Source of the DNA: Neokomagataea anthophila
GTDB taxonomy: Bacteria; Pseudomonadota; Alphaproteobacteria; Acetobacterales; Acetobacteraceae
Reading direction: 5' to 3'
Assembly: GCF_018122595.1 (NCBI RefSeq)
Contig: NZ_JAGRQH010000002.1
Coordinates: forward strand, 434,001-498,000
DNA length: 64,000 nucleotides
Shown here: one piece after another, positions 1 to 7,108 of the stretch
Layout: every line of letters begins with the position of its first letter
How positions within the stretch are numbered: position 1 is the first letter of the stretch
The notes under the pieces: model-generated
The model's input: only the letters and a program-made list of their open reading frames with translations
Told to the model about the DNA's origin: nothing
Databases searched by the model: none
Translations under genes and position numbers: made by a program

Positions 1-58
1 TCGAAGATGCCCACGCGTCTTGCGCCCCCACACACCAAAACTGCCAAAAGCCAGCGTA

Positions 59-949
59 ATGACAGACCGCCGTACCGTTGCACGCCTTTCTATTGGCGTC
101 AGTCTCATCGTTCTAGCTGTTAAATATGCCGCGTATTGGGTTTCAAACTCCGATGCACTGCTCTCTGACGCGATTGAAACCATCCTCAACGTCATTGCGG
201 CCTGCGGCACACTCTTTGCCCTCATCGTTGCCACACGCCCCGCTGACGACAACCACCCTTACGGCCACGGCAAAGCTGAATATCTCTCAGCCGTCATCGA
301 AGGCGTCCTCGTTGTTCTGACCGCGCTCGGCATTTTACTCATCTCCATCCTGGACTGGATGCACCCACACCCCGTTGATGCCCCGTTCTTCGGCGTCGCA
401 CTCAATGCCTTAGCCGGCCTGATTAACTTCATCTGGGCGCGCATTCTCATCGGCGTTGGCCGCCGACAAAGCTCCCAAGCCCTCCTCGCAGCGGGTGAAC
501 ACGTCCAGTCTGACGTGTGGGCTACCGTCGCACTTGTTATTGGCGTTGCCCTCATCCCCGTTTTACATTGGGACCGGCTCGACGCACTGCTCTCAGCCAT
601 CGTCGCCATCAATGTTTTGCGCGCCGGTTTTTCGATGATGCGCCATTCAATGTCCGACCTCATGGATGAAGCTCCCGCATCGGACTGCATGGATAATGTC
701 CGACAAGCGATTTCCCAAAGCGCCACAGGTGCCATTGAAGCGCATGATGTCCGTATCCGTAAGGTTGGCGACTTACACTTCGTTGAATTCCACCTCGTCG
801 TACAAAACGATATGACCGTTGACGAAGCCCATAACATTTGTGACCGAGTTGAAGCCGCCATCCGTAACGAACTTGGCCGCGCCTCTATCCACATCCACGT
901 CGAGCCAAGCGACAAGGCAAAACATTCTGGCGTGCTCGTTCTGTCCTAA
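59..949 (+). CDS. Cation diffusion facilitator (FieF-like divalent metal efflux)
   Basis: A 296-residue inner-membrane cation diffusion facilitator that would export divalent metals (Zn, Fe, Mn class) against protons. The N-terminal half has hydrophobic helices. It carries the family metal-site signatures: SDALLSDAIE in TM2, HPYGHGKAEYL between TM2 and TM3, and HVQSD (HxxxD) in TM5. The C-terminal cytoplasmic metallochaperone-like domain ends with the usual HIHVEP motif. I chose the ATG at 59; an in-frame TTG at 20 would add 13 residues, and the left window edge limits the view upstream. Which metal it carries cannot be read from the sequence. No partner gene is visible. Confidence 0.9.
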   Translation: MTDRRTVARLSIGVSLIVLAVKYAAYWVSNSDALLSDAIETILNVIAACGTLFALIVATRPADDNHPYGHGKAEYLSAVIEGVLVVLTALGILLISILDWMHPHPVDAPFFGVALNALAGLINFIWARILIGVGRRQSSQALLAAGEHVQSDVWATVALVIGVALIPVLHWDRLDALLSAIVAINVLRAGFSMMRHSMSDLMDEAPASDCMDNVRQAISQSATGAIEAHDVRIRKVGDLHFVEFHLVVQNDMTVDEAHNICDRVEAAIRNELGRASIHIHVEPSDKAKHSGVLVLS

Positions 950-1113
950 AAACGCACACAATTGCGGCATCATAACATCACTCCGCAACAGAATGGCATC
1001 TTGCACGTTCCAGTATCCTTGACCCCATCCCTATAAAGGGTGCAGGAGCGGGAGACGTATTGCGGATCTCACCCCTGTGCGTCCTTTGCTGCAAAATCCT
1101 GTAACCGGACAGT

Positions 1114-2571
1114 GTGCTCTTGGCCGATCATACACCCAACGCCTCCGCCCCTTCCTCCAAACCAACGCCGGGGGGGCATGTTTCCTCCAAGCATGCTTTG
1201 CGCCGCAAAGACCGCATTCATCACCTGCGTCGTTCTGCCCGCCAAACACAAACACAATGGAAACGCACAGCTCTTTACTGGGCCGGTGCGGTTCTGATCG
1301 GTATCGTCGCTGTTCTTTTCGCCAAACTTGGTGACAGTGCCGCTGACCTACGTGAGCAGATCCTCGCATGGCACCCATGGGTTATGCTCATTCTCTCCCC
1401 CATTGGCTTTGCCCTGATCATGTGGATCACCCGGACCGTGTTTCAGGGGGCGCAAGGCTCCGGCATTCCGCAAACCATTGCCACTTTACACATTGATGAC
1501 TTCCAGATCGTTGATCGGATTTTGTCCTTCCGCATTGCCCTCGGCAAAATTCTTATGACATGCCTCGGCATTATCTGCGGCGCCTCCATCGGGCGTGAAG
1601 GCCCTAGCGTGCAAGTCGGTGCCTTCATCATGCACAGCTTCTCACGCGTCCTTGGACAATCCAGTATTTCCGCCCGCCGCAGCATGATTCTCGCAGGTGG
1701 CGCAGCTGGTATGGCCGCTGCTTTTAATACCCCCCTCGCTGGCATCGTCTTCGCAATTGAAGAATTGTCACATTCTTTCGAACAACGCACCTCAGGCCGT
1801 ACCCTCACGGTTGTTGTGCTCTCAGGTGTCACAGCAATCGCCCTTTTGGGAAATTACACCTATTTCGGCCATGCAGATGTCGATGTACCCGTTGGCACAG
1901 CGTGGATCGCGGTTCTCACCTGCGGAATCCTTGGTGGCCTTGCAGGTGGTAGCTTCTCATCTCTCATCATCCGCATTTCACGCGGCCTACCAAAGCCCAT
2001 TGGCCCTTTCGCTGCTAAACACCCCATTCTCTTTGCTGGCATTTGCGGCTTTGTGACAGCGGTGATCGGTATCCTGTCACACGGACAAACCTACGGCACC
2101 GGGTATGCTCAATCCCGCGCCATTTTCGCCGGTACAGAACATTACCCTGCCTCGTTCTTCGTGCTGAAATACATTGCTATGGTCGTATCATACTGCTCAG
2201 GCGTCCCAGGCGGGATGTTCGCGCCGTGCTTAGCAGTTGGCGCAGGTATTGGGGGTTGGGTAGAGCAGTTTTTACCACACACCAACCCCGGAGCCGTCGT
2301 CCTACTGGGAACAGTGGCTTACTTCTGCGGCGTGGCTCAGTGTCCCCTCACAGCCACCATCATCGTCATGGAAATGTGTGATAACCAACAAGTCACACTG
2401 GCCCTTCTTGCCACATCCTTCCTTGCATTCGGTGTATCACGTATGGTCTGCCCACGCCCTCTTTACGGCGCGCTGGCTGACCGCTTTCTCGAAGCTGTGG
2501 ACCGCAAACACCACAGCATTACTCGACGAAAACCCAAGCCCCCCGCGACGTCTGACGAGCGCGTTCCATAA
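1114..2571 (+). CDS. ClC-family chloride channel/transporter
   Basis: A 485-residue polytopic ClC protein. All three selectivity-filter segments are present: GSGIP (about residue 115), GREGP (about 160, with the gating glutamate at about 162) and GGMFAP (about 366). The paired glutamates after FNTPLAGIVFAIEE (about 216-217) match the internal proton glutamate of Cl-/H+ exchangers. PLYGAL near 450 supplies the filter tyrosine. It is therefore probably a Cl-/H+ antiporter rather than a passive channel. The first start is GTG at 1114, and the first 50 residues are polar and poorly conserved-looking, so the true start may lie further in. There are no C-terminal CBS domains. A strong terminator follows directly. 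Confidence 0.92.
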   Translation: MLLADHTPNASAPSSKPTPGGHVSSKHALRRKDRIHHLRRSARQTQTQWKRTALYWAGAVLIGIVAVLFAKLGDSAADLREQILAWHPWVMLILSPIGFALIMWITRTVFQGAQGSGIPQTIATLHIDDFQIVDRILSFRIALGKILMTCLGIICGASIGREGPSVQVGAFIMHSFSRVLGQSSISARRSMILAGGAAGMAAAFNTPLAGIVFAIEELSHSFEQRTSGRTLTVVVLSGVTAIALLGNYTYFGHADVDVPVGTAWIAVLTCGILGGLAGGSFSSLIIRISRGLPKPIGPFAAKHPILFAGICGFVTAVIGILSHGQTYGTGYAQSRAIFAGTEHYPASFFVLKYIAMVVSYCSGVPGGMFAPCLAVGAGIGGWVEQFLPHTNPGAVVLLGTVAYFCGVAQCPLTATIIVMEMCDNQQVTLALLATSFLAFGVSRMVCPRPLYGALADRFLEAVDRKHHSITRRKPKPPATSDERVP

Positions 2572-2580
2572 TCTTTTCAA

Positions 2581-2607
2581 AACCCGGCCACTCAGCCGGG
2601 TTTTTTT
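2581..2607 (+). terminator. Rho-independent terminator after the ClC gene
   Basis: An 8-bp stem AACCCGGC/GCCGGGTT with a six-base loop is followed by seven T. It lies 10 bp past the stop codon and separates the ClC gene from the TonB receptor. Confidence 0.88.
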
Positions 2608-2652
2608 ATGCCTCACATTATTCGAGCACGATATATTGTAACAAAGTATATT

Positions 2653-2667
2653 TGCGAACGTTTCTCA
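2653..2667. promoter_or_regulatory. Candidate Fur box upstream of the siderophore receptor
   Basis: TGCGAACGTTTCTCA matches the 7-1-7 Fur consensus TGAGAATnATTCTCA at 11 of 14 defined positions. It sits about 70 bp upstream of a TonB-dependent siderophore receptor, where iron repression is expected. This is a by-eye match; no weight-matrix score was computed. Confidence 0.45.
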
Positions 2668-2737
2668 TTTACATTTTCAAACAAAAAAACTATTGCACAT
2701 GAAATTGTTTTTAATATTCCAAGGAGAGATCAACGTG

Positions 2738-5101
2738 ATGTCACCACGTCGGCTCTGGCTACTCGGCACATCCTCACTGCTCATTTCCGGCCTCGCCATT
2801 GCGCAGCCTGCTTCTGCCGCAGCGCAAGACAGCATGCAGCAGCACCATCACCACAAAGCAAAAACGAAAAAGACTGCACGGACAGCCAACACCAAAACAG
2901 CCCCGGCTCCGCAAGCAAATGTAACGCCCGTTACAACGGCACCTGCTGTCACCCCGACGGCCACAACAACCACAGCGGCCCCGGCACCTGCCACTCCCGT
3001 TGCTTCTGTAGAAGCACAAGGGGAGGAAGACCGCTTTACGGCATGGGGACACTCACACCCACAATTAACTGGCACATCGCCCAACCCAAAATTCACTGCA
3101 TCACTGCTCAACACACCGCGCTCGATCTCGGTGATCACGCATGAGCAAATGAAGCTGGTTAACGCGACATCCTTCGAAAGCGCCATGCGTACCGTACCGG
3201 GTGTCAGCTTCCGTGGTGGTGATGCCTATGCTGTACCGGGCGGGAACTACCCCGTCATCCGTGGCTTTGGCTCCTACAGCAACATGTATATTGATGGCTT
3301 GCGTGACAGCGGCGCATCACAACGTGAAACCTTCGATGTTGACGAGATCGAAGTCCTGAAAGGCCCAGGCTCCGTCTATGGTGGCCGTGGCGGTCTGGGT
3401 GGGCAGATCAACATCACCACCAAGAAAGCACAACTAGGCAACCTTACTTCCGGGCAGATTGGCTTCGGCACAGCTGCATATAAACGTGGCACCATCGACG
3501 TGAACCGCCAAATCGGTTCCTCAACCGCCATCCGCTTGAATGCTATGGGCGATGACGGCAAAACAGCTGGCCGCTCACCCGCTGGTGGACATAAATGGGG
3601 TGTCGCCCCTTCTGTTTCCTTTGGTCTCGGCACGCCAACACGCCTGACCTTGGGCTATTACCACCTTTATACGTTTGGCATGCCAGACTACTCAGCACCC
3701 TATGACAAAGTCACACATGAGCCGCTGAACATTCCACGTCACCTCTTCCTTGGCCTCAAAGACCGTGACTTTGAACGCGGCACGACCAATATGGGCCAAA
3801 TCATTTTTGAGCGTGACCTCGGCAAGAACTTCACGTTCCGCAACACCACACAATGGACAAGCACAGAGCTCGACTTCCTCGCGACCAACCCACAATGGGT
3901 GAGTTCTGCCGTCTCTAACCCAAACATCTCTCTGCAAGCGAAATCTGGCCTGTACCACACGGATAATGCGCAAGAACAAGCCATGGTCTCTGGCAAGTTC
4001 GATACCGGCTTTATTCACCACTCCATCAACACTGGTATTGAACTCTCACGGGAACGCACACAACGTCGCTCCTTTTACGTACAGGATTCCAAGGGCAACA
4101 ACATCCGCGCAGGTGGCCCATGCAGCGTTGCTTATAACTGTGTCTCCGCACTCAACCTATCGAGTTGGAACCCCAACAACCCTTGGACAGGTTCTTACTC
4201 CATCGGTGAACCGGGCGTTCCGCAGTTGAACACAAACACCACGAGTGGCTCAGCTTACGCGTTTGACACCATGAGCATGTTCAACGACCGCCTCTACATC
4301 AATGGCGGCGTGCGTTTTGACCGCTTCATGACCTACGCTAAGCAGGGCAATCTTGGCCTGAGCAACAACCAAAGCTTCGTCAACTACCAAGCTGGCGCTG
4401 TTTATAAACCGATCAAACCTGTCAGCGTCTATTTCTCTTATGCAACAGCCTCAAACCCTGTTGGTGTTGAAGCCGGGTCAGATGGCCAGGTCGCTCTAAA
4501 TGCAACCAATAGCAAACTGTCACCTCAGCGCGGCAAGAATACGGAAGTCGGCGCTAAGGCAGACCTTCTGCACGGACACTTCTCCGTAACAGGCTCTCTG
4601 TTCAACGGCAAAATGACCAATGCACAGGTTTCTAACGGCATGGGCGGCATGATGAATGCCGGCACTCAGCGCGTTCGTGGTGCAGAAATCAGTGTAGCCG
4701 GTCATCTGACGCAGCGTTGGGACATGTTCGGCGGCTGGACCTACCTCGACAGCTCCGTACTGGATGGCGGCCCAACGAAAGCCAATATCGGCAAACGCTT
4801 CCCTTACACACCGGGCAACTCTATCGCCTTGTGGAGCACCTACCGTATCCTCCCGCAATTCAAGTTCGGTGGCGGCGTCACGTATATGAGCAAGCGCTAC
4901 ACCAACGTGAACAACCAAACATGGGTCCCATCTTACGTGCGCCTCGACATGGTTGCCGACTATCAGATCACCCGTACACTTGATCTGCAAGGGAACCTGC
5001 AGAACCTGACCAATAAGCGCTACTATGACCGCATTTATCCAAACTATGCGCGCATTGCAGCGGGCCGTGCTGTCACTTTCGAGCTGACATACCGCCACTA
5101 A
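2738..5101 (+). CDS. TonB-dependent siderophore receptor (catecholate/Fiu-like)
   Basis: An outer-membrane ferric-siderophore receptor of 787 residues. The ATG at 2738 (or the adjacent GTG at 2735) follows AAGGAGAG at 2721-2728. It gives a clean signal peptide ending near AQPASA, whereas the longer in-frame ATG at 2693 does not. After cleavage there is a QQHHHHK cluster and an Ala/Pro/Thr-rich linker of about 70 residues before the plug domain, which shows TPRSISVIT, VPGV, PVIRGFGS, YIDGLRD, IEVLKGPGSVYGG and GGQINITTK. The beta-barrel runs to a typical aromatic C-terminus (VTFELTYRH). Segments such as SSWNPNNPW recall the Fiu group. The ligand is not determinable. A Fur-box-like site lies upstream and a terminator downstream. 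Confidence 0.93.
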   Translation: MSPRRLWLLGTSSLLISGLAIAQPASAAAQDSMQQHHHHKAKTKKTARTANTKTAPAPQANVTPVTTAPAVTPTATTTTAAPAPATPVASVEAQGEEDRFTAWGHSHPQLTGTSPNPKFTASLLNTPRSISVITHEQMKLVNATSFESAMRTVPGVSFRGGDAYAVPGGNYPVIRGFGSYSNMYIDGLRDSGASQRETFDVDEIEVLKGPGSVYGGRGGLGGQINITTKKAQLGNLTSGQIGFGTAAYKRGTIDVNRQIGSSTAIRLNAMGDDGKTAGRSPAGGHKWGVAPSVSFGLGTPTRLTLGYYHLYTFGMPDYSAPYDKVTHEPLNIPRHLFLGLKDRDFERGTTNMGQIIFERDLGKNFTFRNTTQWTSTELDFLATNPQWVSSAVSNPNISLQAKSGLYHTDNAQEQAMVSGKFDTGFIHHSINTGIELSRERTQRRSFYVQDSKGNNIRAGGPCSVAYNCVSALNLSSWNPNNPWTGSYSIGEPGVPQLNTNTTSGSAYAFDTMSMFNDRLYINGGVRFDRFMTYAKQGNLGLSNNQSFVNYQAGAVYKPIKPVSVYFSYATASNPVGVEAGSDGQVALNATNSKLSPQRGKNTEVGAKADLLHGHFSVTGSLFNGKMTNAQVSNGMGGMMNAGTQRVRGAEISVAGHLTQRWDMFGGWTYLDSSVLDGGPTKANIGKRFPYTPGNSIALWSTYRILPQFKFGGGVTYMSKRYTNVNNQTWVPSYVRLDMVADYQITRTLDLQGNLQNLTNKRYYDRIYPNYARIAAGRAVTFELTYRH

Positions 5102-5150
5102 AAATCGTGCTTTTAGATCTAAGGCTTTGCTTCGCTCTAAAAGCCCAAAC

Positions 5151-5184
5151 AAAAGGGCAGCGTGTCAAAACGCTGCCCTTTTTT
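5151..5184 (+). terminator. Rho-independent terminator after the TonB receptor
   Basis: GGGCAGCG/CGCTGCCC, an 8-bp perfect stem with an eight-base loop, is flanked by AAAA and followed by six T. It lies about 50 bp past the receptor stop. Confidence 0.9.
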
Positions 5185-5321
5185 ATGCACTATATTCGCG
5201 GCAACAGTGATGACCTCTACAGCAGCTTGACGGTTTTACTGCCCACGCACCGCGTACCAAAACAATACCGCTGCTAGGCAACAACAATCACCACCGTGGA
5301 TCTCAATATTTTTGGGATAAC

Positions 5322-6074
5322 ATGATCATGCGCAACACATGCTTCAAACCCGCCCCCTATTTTTGGATAATCTGCCTCTCAGCCCTATGCGCCACACCTG
5401 CCCTCGCCAGTAGCGCCTTCATCGTGCTGGAACGCATCAGCCAACCTACCTTGGTCATGACTGAGATCTCCTCAGATGAAGCCTATGATCCAGCTTTTCT
5501 AAAGCATCTCTGGGCCTATGATACACAAGGTCACCCGACCACCATCACACAGCATGCAGATACACGGCACATCACTCTTGATGTCCCCGCCCACACCGCT
5601 GCAATTATTGTACAAGCTGATTTTGGTTTTCATGCTCGTCGCCCACACGACCCAACATGGTCGTGGCAACGCAAAACCACACTCTCCGGCGCCACCATTG
5701 GGTTGCATGCTCTAAAAGAAAGCGTGAACCTTCAAGCCTCCGCTGATGCTAACGTACACCCACACGGGCTTGCCCTTGAAATCCTACCTTTGGAAGATCC
5801 CTTCGCGCATAAACGCGGGGACCACTTACCCATTCAAGTTTTACTCAACGGACATCCTTTGCCGAATGTCTGCGTTCATGAAAATTTCTTAAACACCCTA
5901 TCTGAAATAACACCCCCAACAGACAATCAAGGCAGAACCTATGCCACACTGCATGCTGACCAGTTGGATGTCTTGCAAATCACCTATGAAGCTCCCGTCA
6001 CAAACGACCCTGACGTAGACTTCATGCGTTATAACAGTACCTTAACACTGCATTACGCATCCTCTGAGCCCTAA
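5322..6074 (+). CDS. DUF4198-type periplasmic protein
   Basis: A 250-residue exported protein. The N-terminus has a signal peptide ending at TPALAS. The C-terminal half (GLALEILPLEDPF, GDHLPIQVLLNGHPLPNV, TDNQGRTYATL) has the pattern of DUF4198, a beta-sandwich family often found beside TonB-dependent receptors and linked to metal uptake. That context fits here: the gene follows a siderophore receptor, though a terminator separates them. ATG codons at 5322 and 5328 are both possible; GGGATA precedes the first. The sequence is rich in His. No catalytic motif is visible and the precise role is unknown. Confidence 0.65.
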   Translation: MIMRNTCFKPAPYFWIICLSALCATPALASSAFIVLERISQPTLVMTEISSDEAYDPAFLKHLWAYDTQGHPTTITQHADTRHITLDVPAHTAAIIVQADFGFHARRPHDPTWSWQRKTTLSGATIGLHALKESVNLQASADANVHPHGLALEILPLEDPFAHKRGDHLPIQVLLNGHPLPNVCVHENFLNTLSEITPPTDNQGRTYATLHADQLDVLQITYEAPVTNDPDVDFMRYNSTLTLHYASSEP

Positions 6075-6118
6075 TTTCAGCTCCCCAACACAACGGGCGA
6101 GGCATGTGAATAACGCAC

Positions 6119-6157
6119 ATGGTCTGTAGGGCACCCAAACCATACCCTACAGACCAT
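6119..6157. repeat. Perfect 13-bp inverted repeat between convergent genes
   Basis: ATGGTCTGTAGGG and CCCTACAGACCAT flank a 13-base loop in the 92-bp gap between two convergent genes. There is no T-run on either side, so it is not a canonical intrinsic terminator. It may still slow or end transcription from both directions. Confidence 0.55.
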
Positions 6158-6166
6158 CATCAAAAC

Positions 6167-6967
6167 TTACTGCGTAGACAGCACCGAGTGCGCCGCCGCA
6201 TCGGCTTCAACTTTACACTCACCAGCATCTGGCGCTGCGCTTGACGTTGCCAATTGAGCCGCCAACTCATCCTTCGCTCCCGCAAGATCATCCTGCAAAG
6301 CCGGGTTAGATAACAACGTGTCCATTTCCGTCGATGCATTCAAATAACCTGCCTGCACGTCAGATTTCCAATGCACACCACACACCACACGACTCTCACC
6401 GAAAACACGGCCACGCTGTAGAATTGCCGTCGCATGTTCGGGCATCAAACGTGCCAACAACAAGGCCATACCAAAACCAGCCGTCGTATGACCCGACGGA
6501 TAGGACGAATGCAGACCCAACCCTTCAGGAGACGTGCAGATTGGGAGGCCCGTACCCACGAATGGACGCGTCCGGTGCCACATATCCTTCACTTCAGACG
6601 TACGATGCATAGTCGCCGGAGCCAAACGTGCCAGTACAGCCTGCAAATGCGGTGCTTTACTCAGATCGAGCGTATGCCCAACAGCACATGAGAAATCGGC
6701 CACCAGATGCGCCGGGTTCAAATCCGCATCACGGGTCGCCAGTTCCCAGCGCGCAGTCCCCTTCAGGGCACGCGTCGCATGAAACACGCGGTCATCATCT
6801 TGCTGCGCAGCACTGCCCGGAACAGGCGGCGGCGGCAATACAATACGCGCATCCGGAGCCGCACTGTCTGGCAGTGGCTGTGGTGCAGCCATCGCTACCC
6901 CTGTGACCGCCGTACCAGCCAACAGAAGCGCACATAAACGACGCATCGCAGCAAAACGTATACCCAT
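6167..6967 (-). CDS. Class A non-specific acid phosphatase (PhoN/PAP2 family)
   Basis: A 266-residue periplasmic phosphomonoesterase. A signal peptide ends near VAMAA. The full acid phosphatase signature is present: KDMWHRTRP (K127, R134), PSGHTT (about 157-162, with the acid-base His) and SRVVCGVHWKSD (R193, the nucleophile His at 199 and D203). The length fits class A enzymes such as PhoN. It probably releases phosphate from organic esters outside the inner membrane. A second in-frame ATG at 6946 (MRRLC) would give a more standard signal peptide. Upstream lies a 102-bp spacer bounded by a 12-bp inverted repeat. Confidence 0.9.
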   Translation of the reverse strand: MGIRFAAMRRLCALLLAGTAVTGVAMAAPQPLPDSAAPDARIVLPPPPVPGSAAQQDDDRVFHATRALKGTARWELATRDADLNPAHLVADFSCAVGHTLDLSKAPHLQAVLARLAPATMHRTSEVKDMWHRTRPFVGTGLPICTSPEGLGLHSSYPSGHTTAGFGMALLLARLMPEHATAILQRGRVFGESRVVCGVHWKSDVQAGYLNASTEMDTLLSNPALQDDLAGAKDELAAQLATSSAAPDAGECKVEADAAAHSVLSTQ

Positions 6968-6982
6968 GATAATATTTCACCC

Positions 6983-7108
6983 TAAAATTTAAAGCACCTT
7001 AGTGTACGATTTCACATCTCCTGCGTCTATTACTGCCTAGGACACACACATAACAAACCCCCTCTTCAGAAGAGAATCACAGCAGTACGAACGCACCTTT
7101 AAATTTTA
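6983..7108. repeat. 12-bp inverted repeat bounding an intergenic spacer
   Basis: TAAAATTTAAAG (6983-6994) and its exact reverse complement (7097-7108) face each other across 102 bp between the phosphatase start and the stop codon of the YfhO-like gene. No transposase or target duplication is visible, so the origin is unknown. Its A/T-only core makes chance recurrence possible. Confidence 0.35.

Noticed and set aside
1031-1378. 115-residue minus-strand frame over the start of the ClC gene
   Set aside because: Low-complexity Arg/Gly-rich translation and overlap with the ClC N-terminus; no support.
4520-5152. 210-residue minus-strand open frame
   Set aside because: It lies wholly opposite the TonB receptor barrel, has no ribosome site and no family features; it is a by-product of the strand bias.
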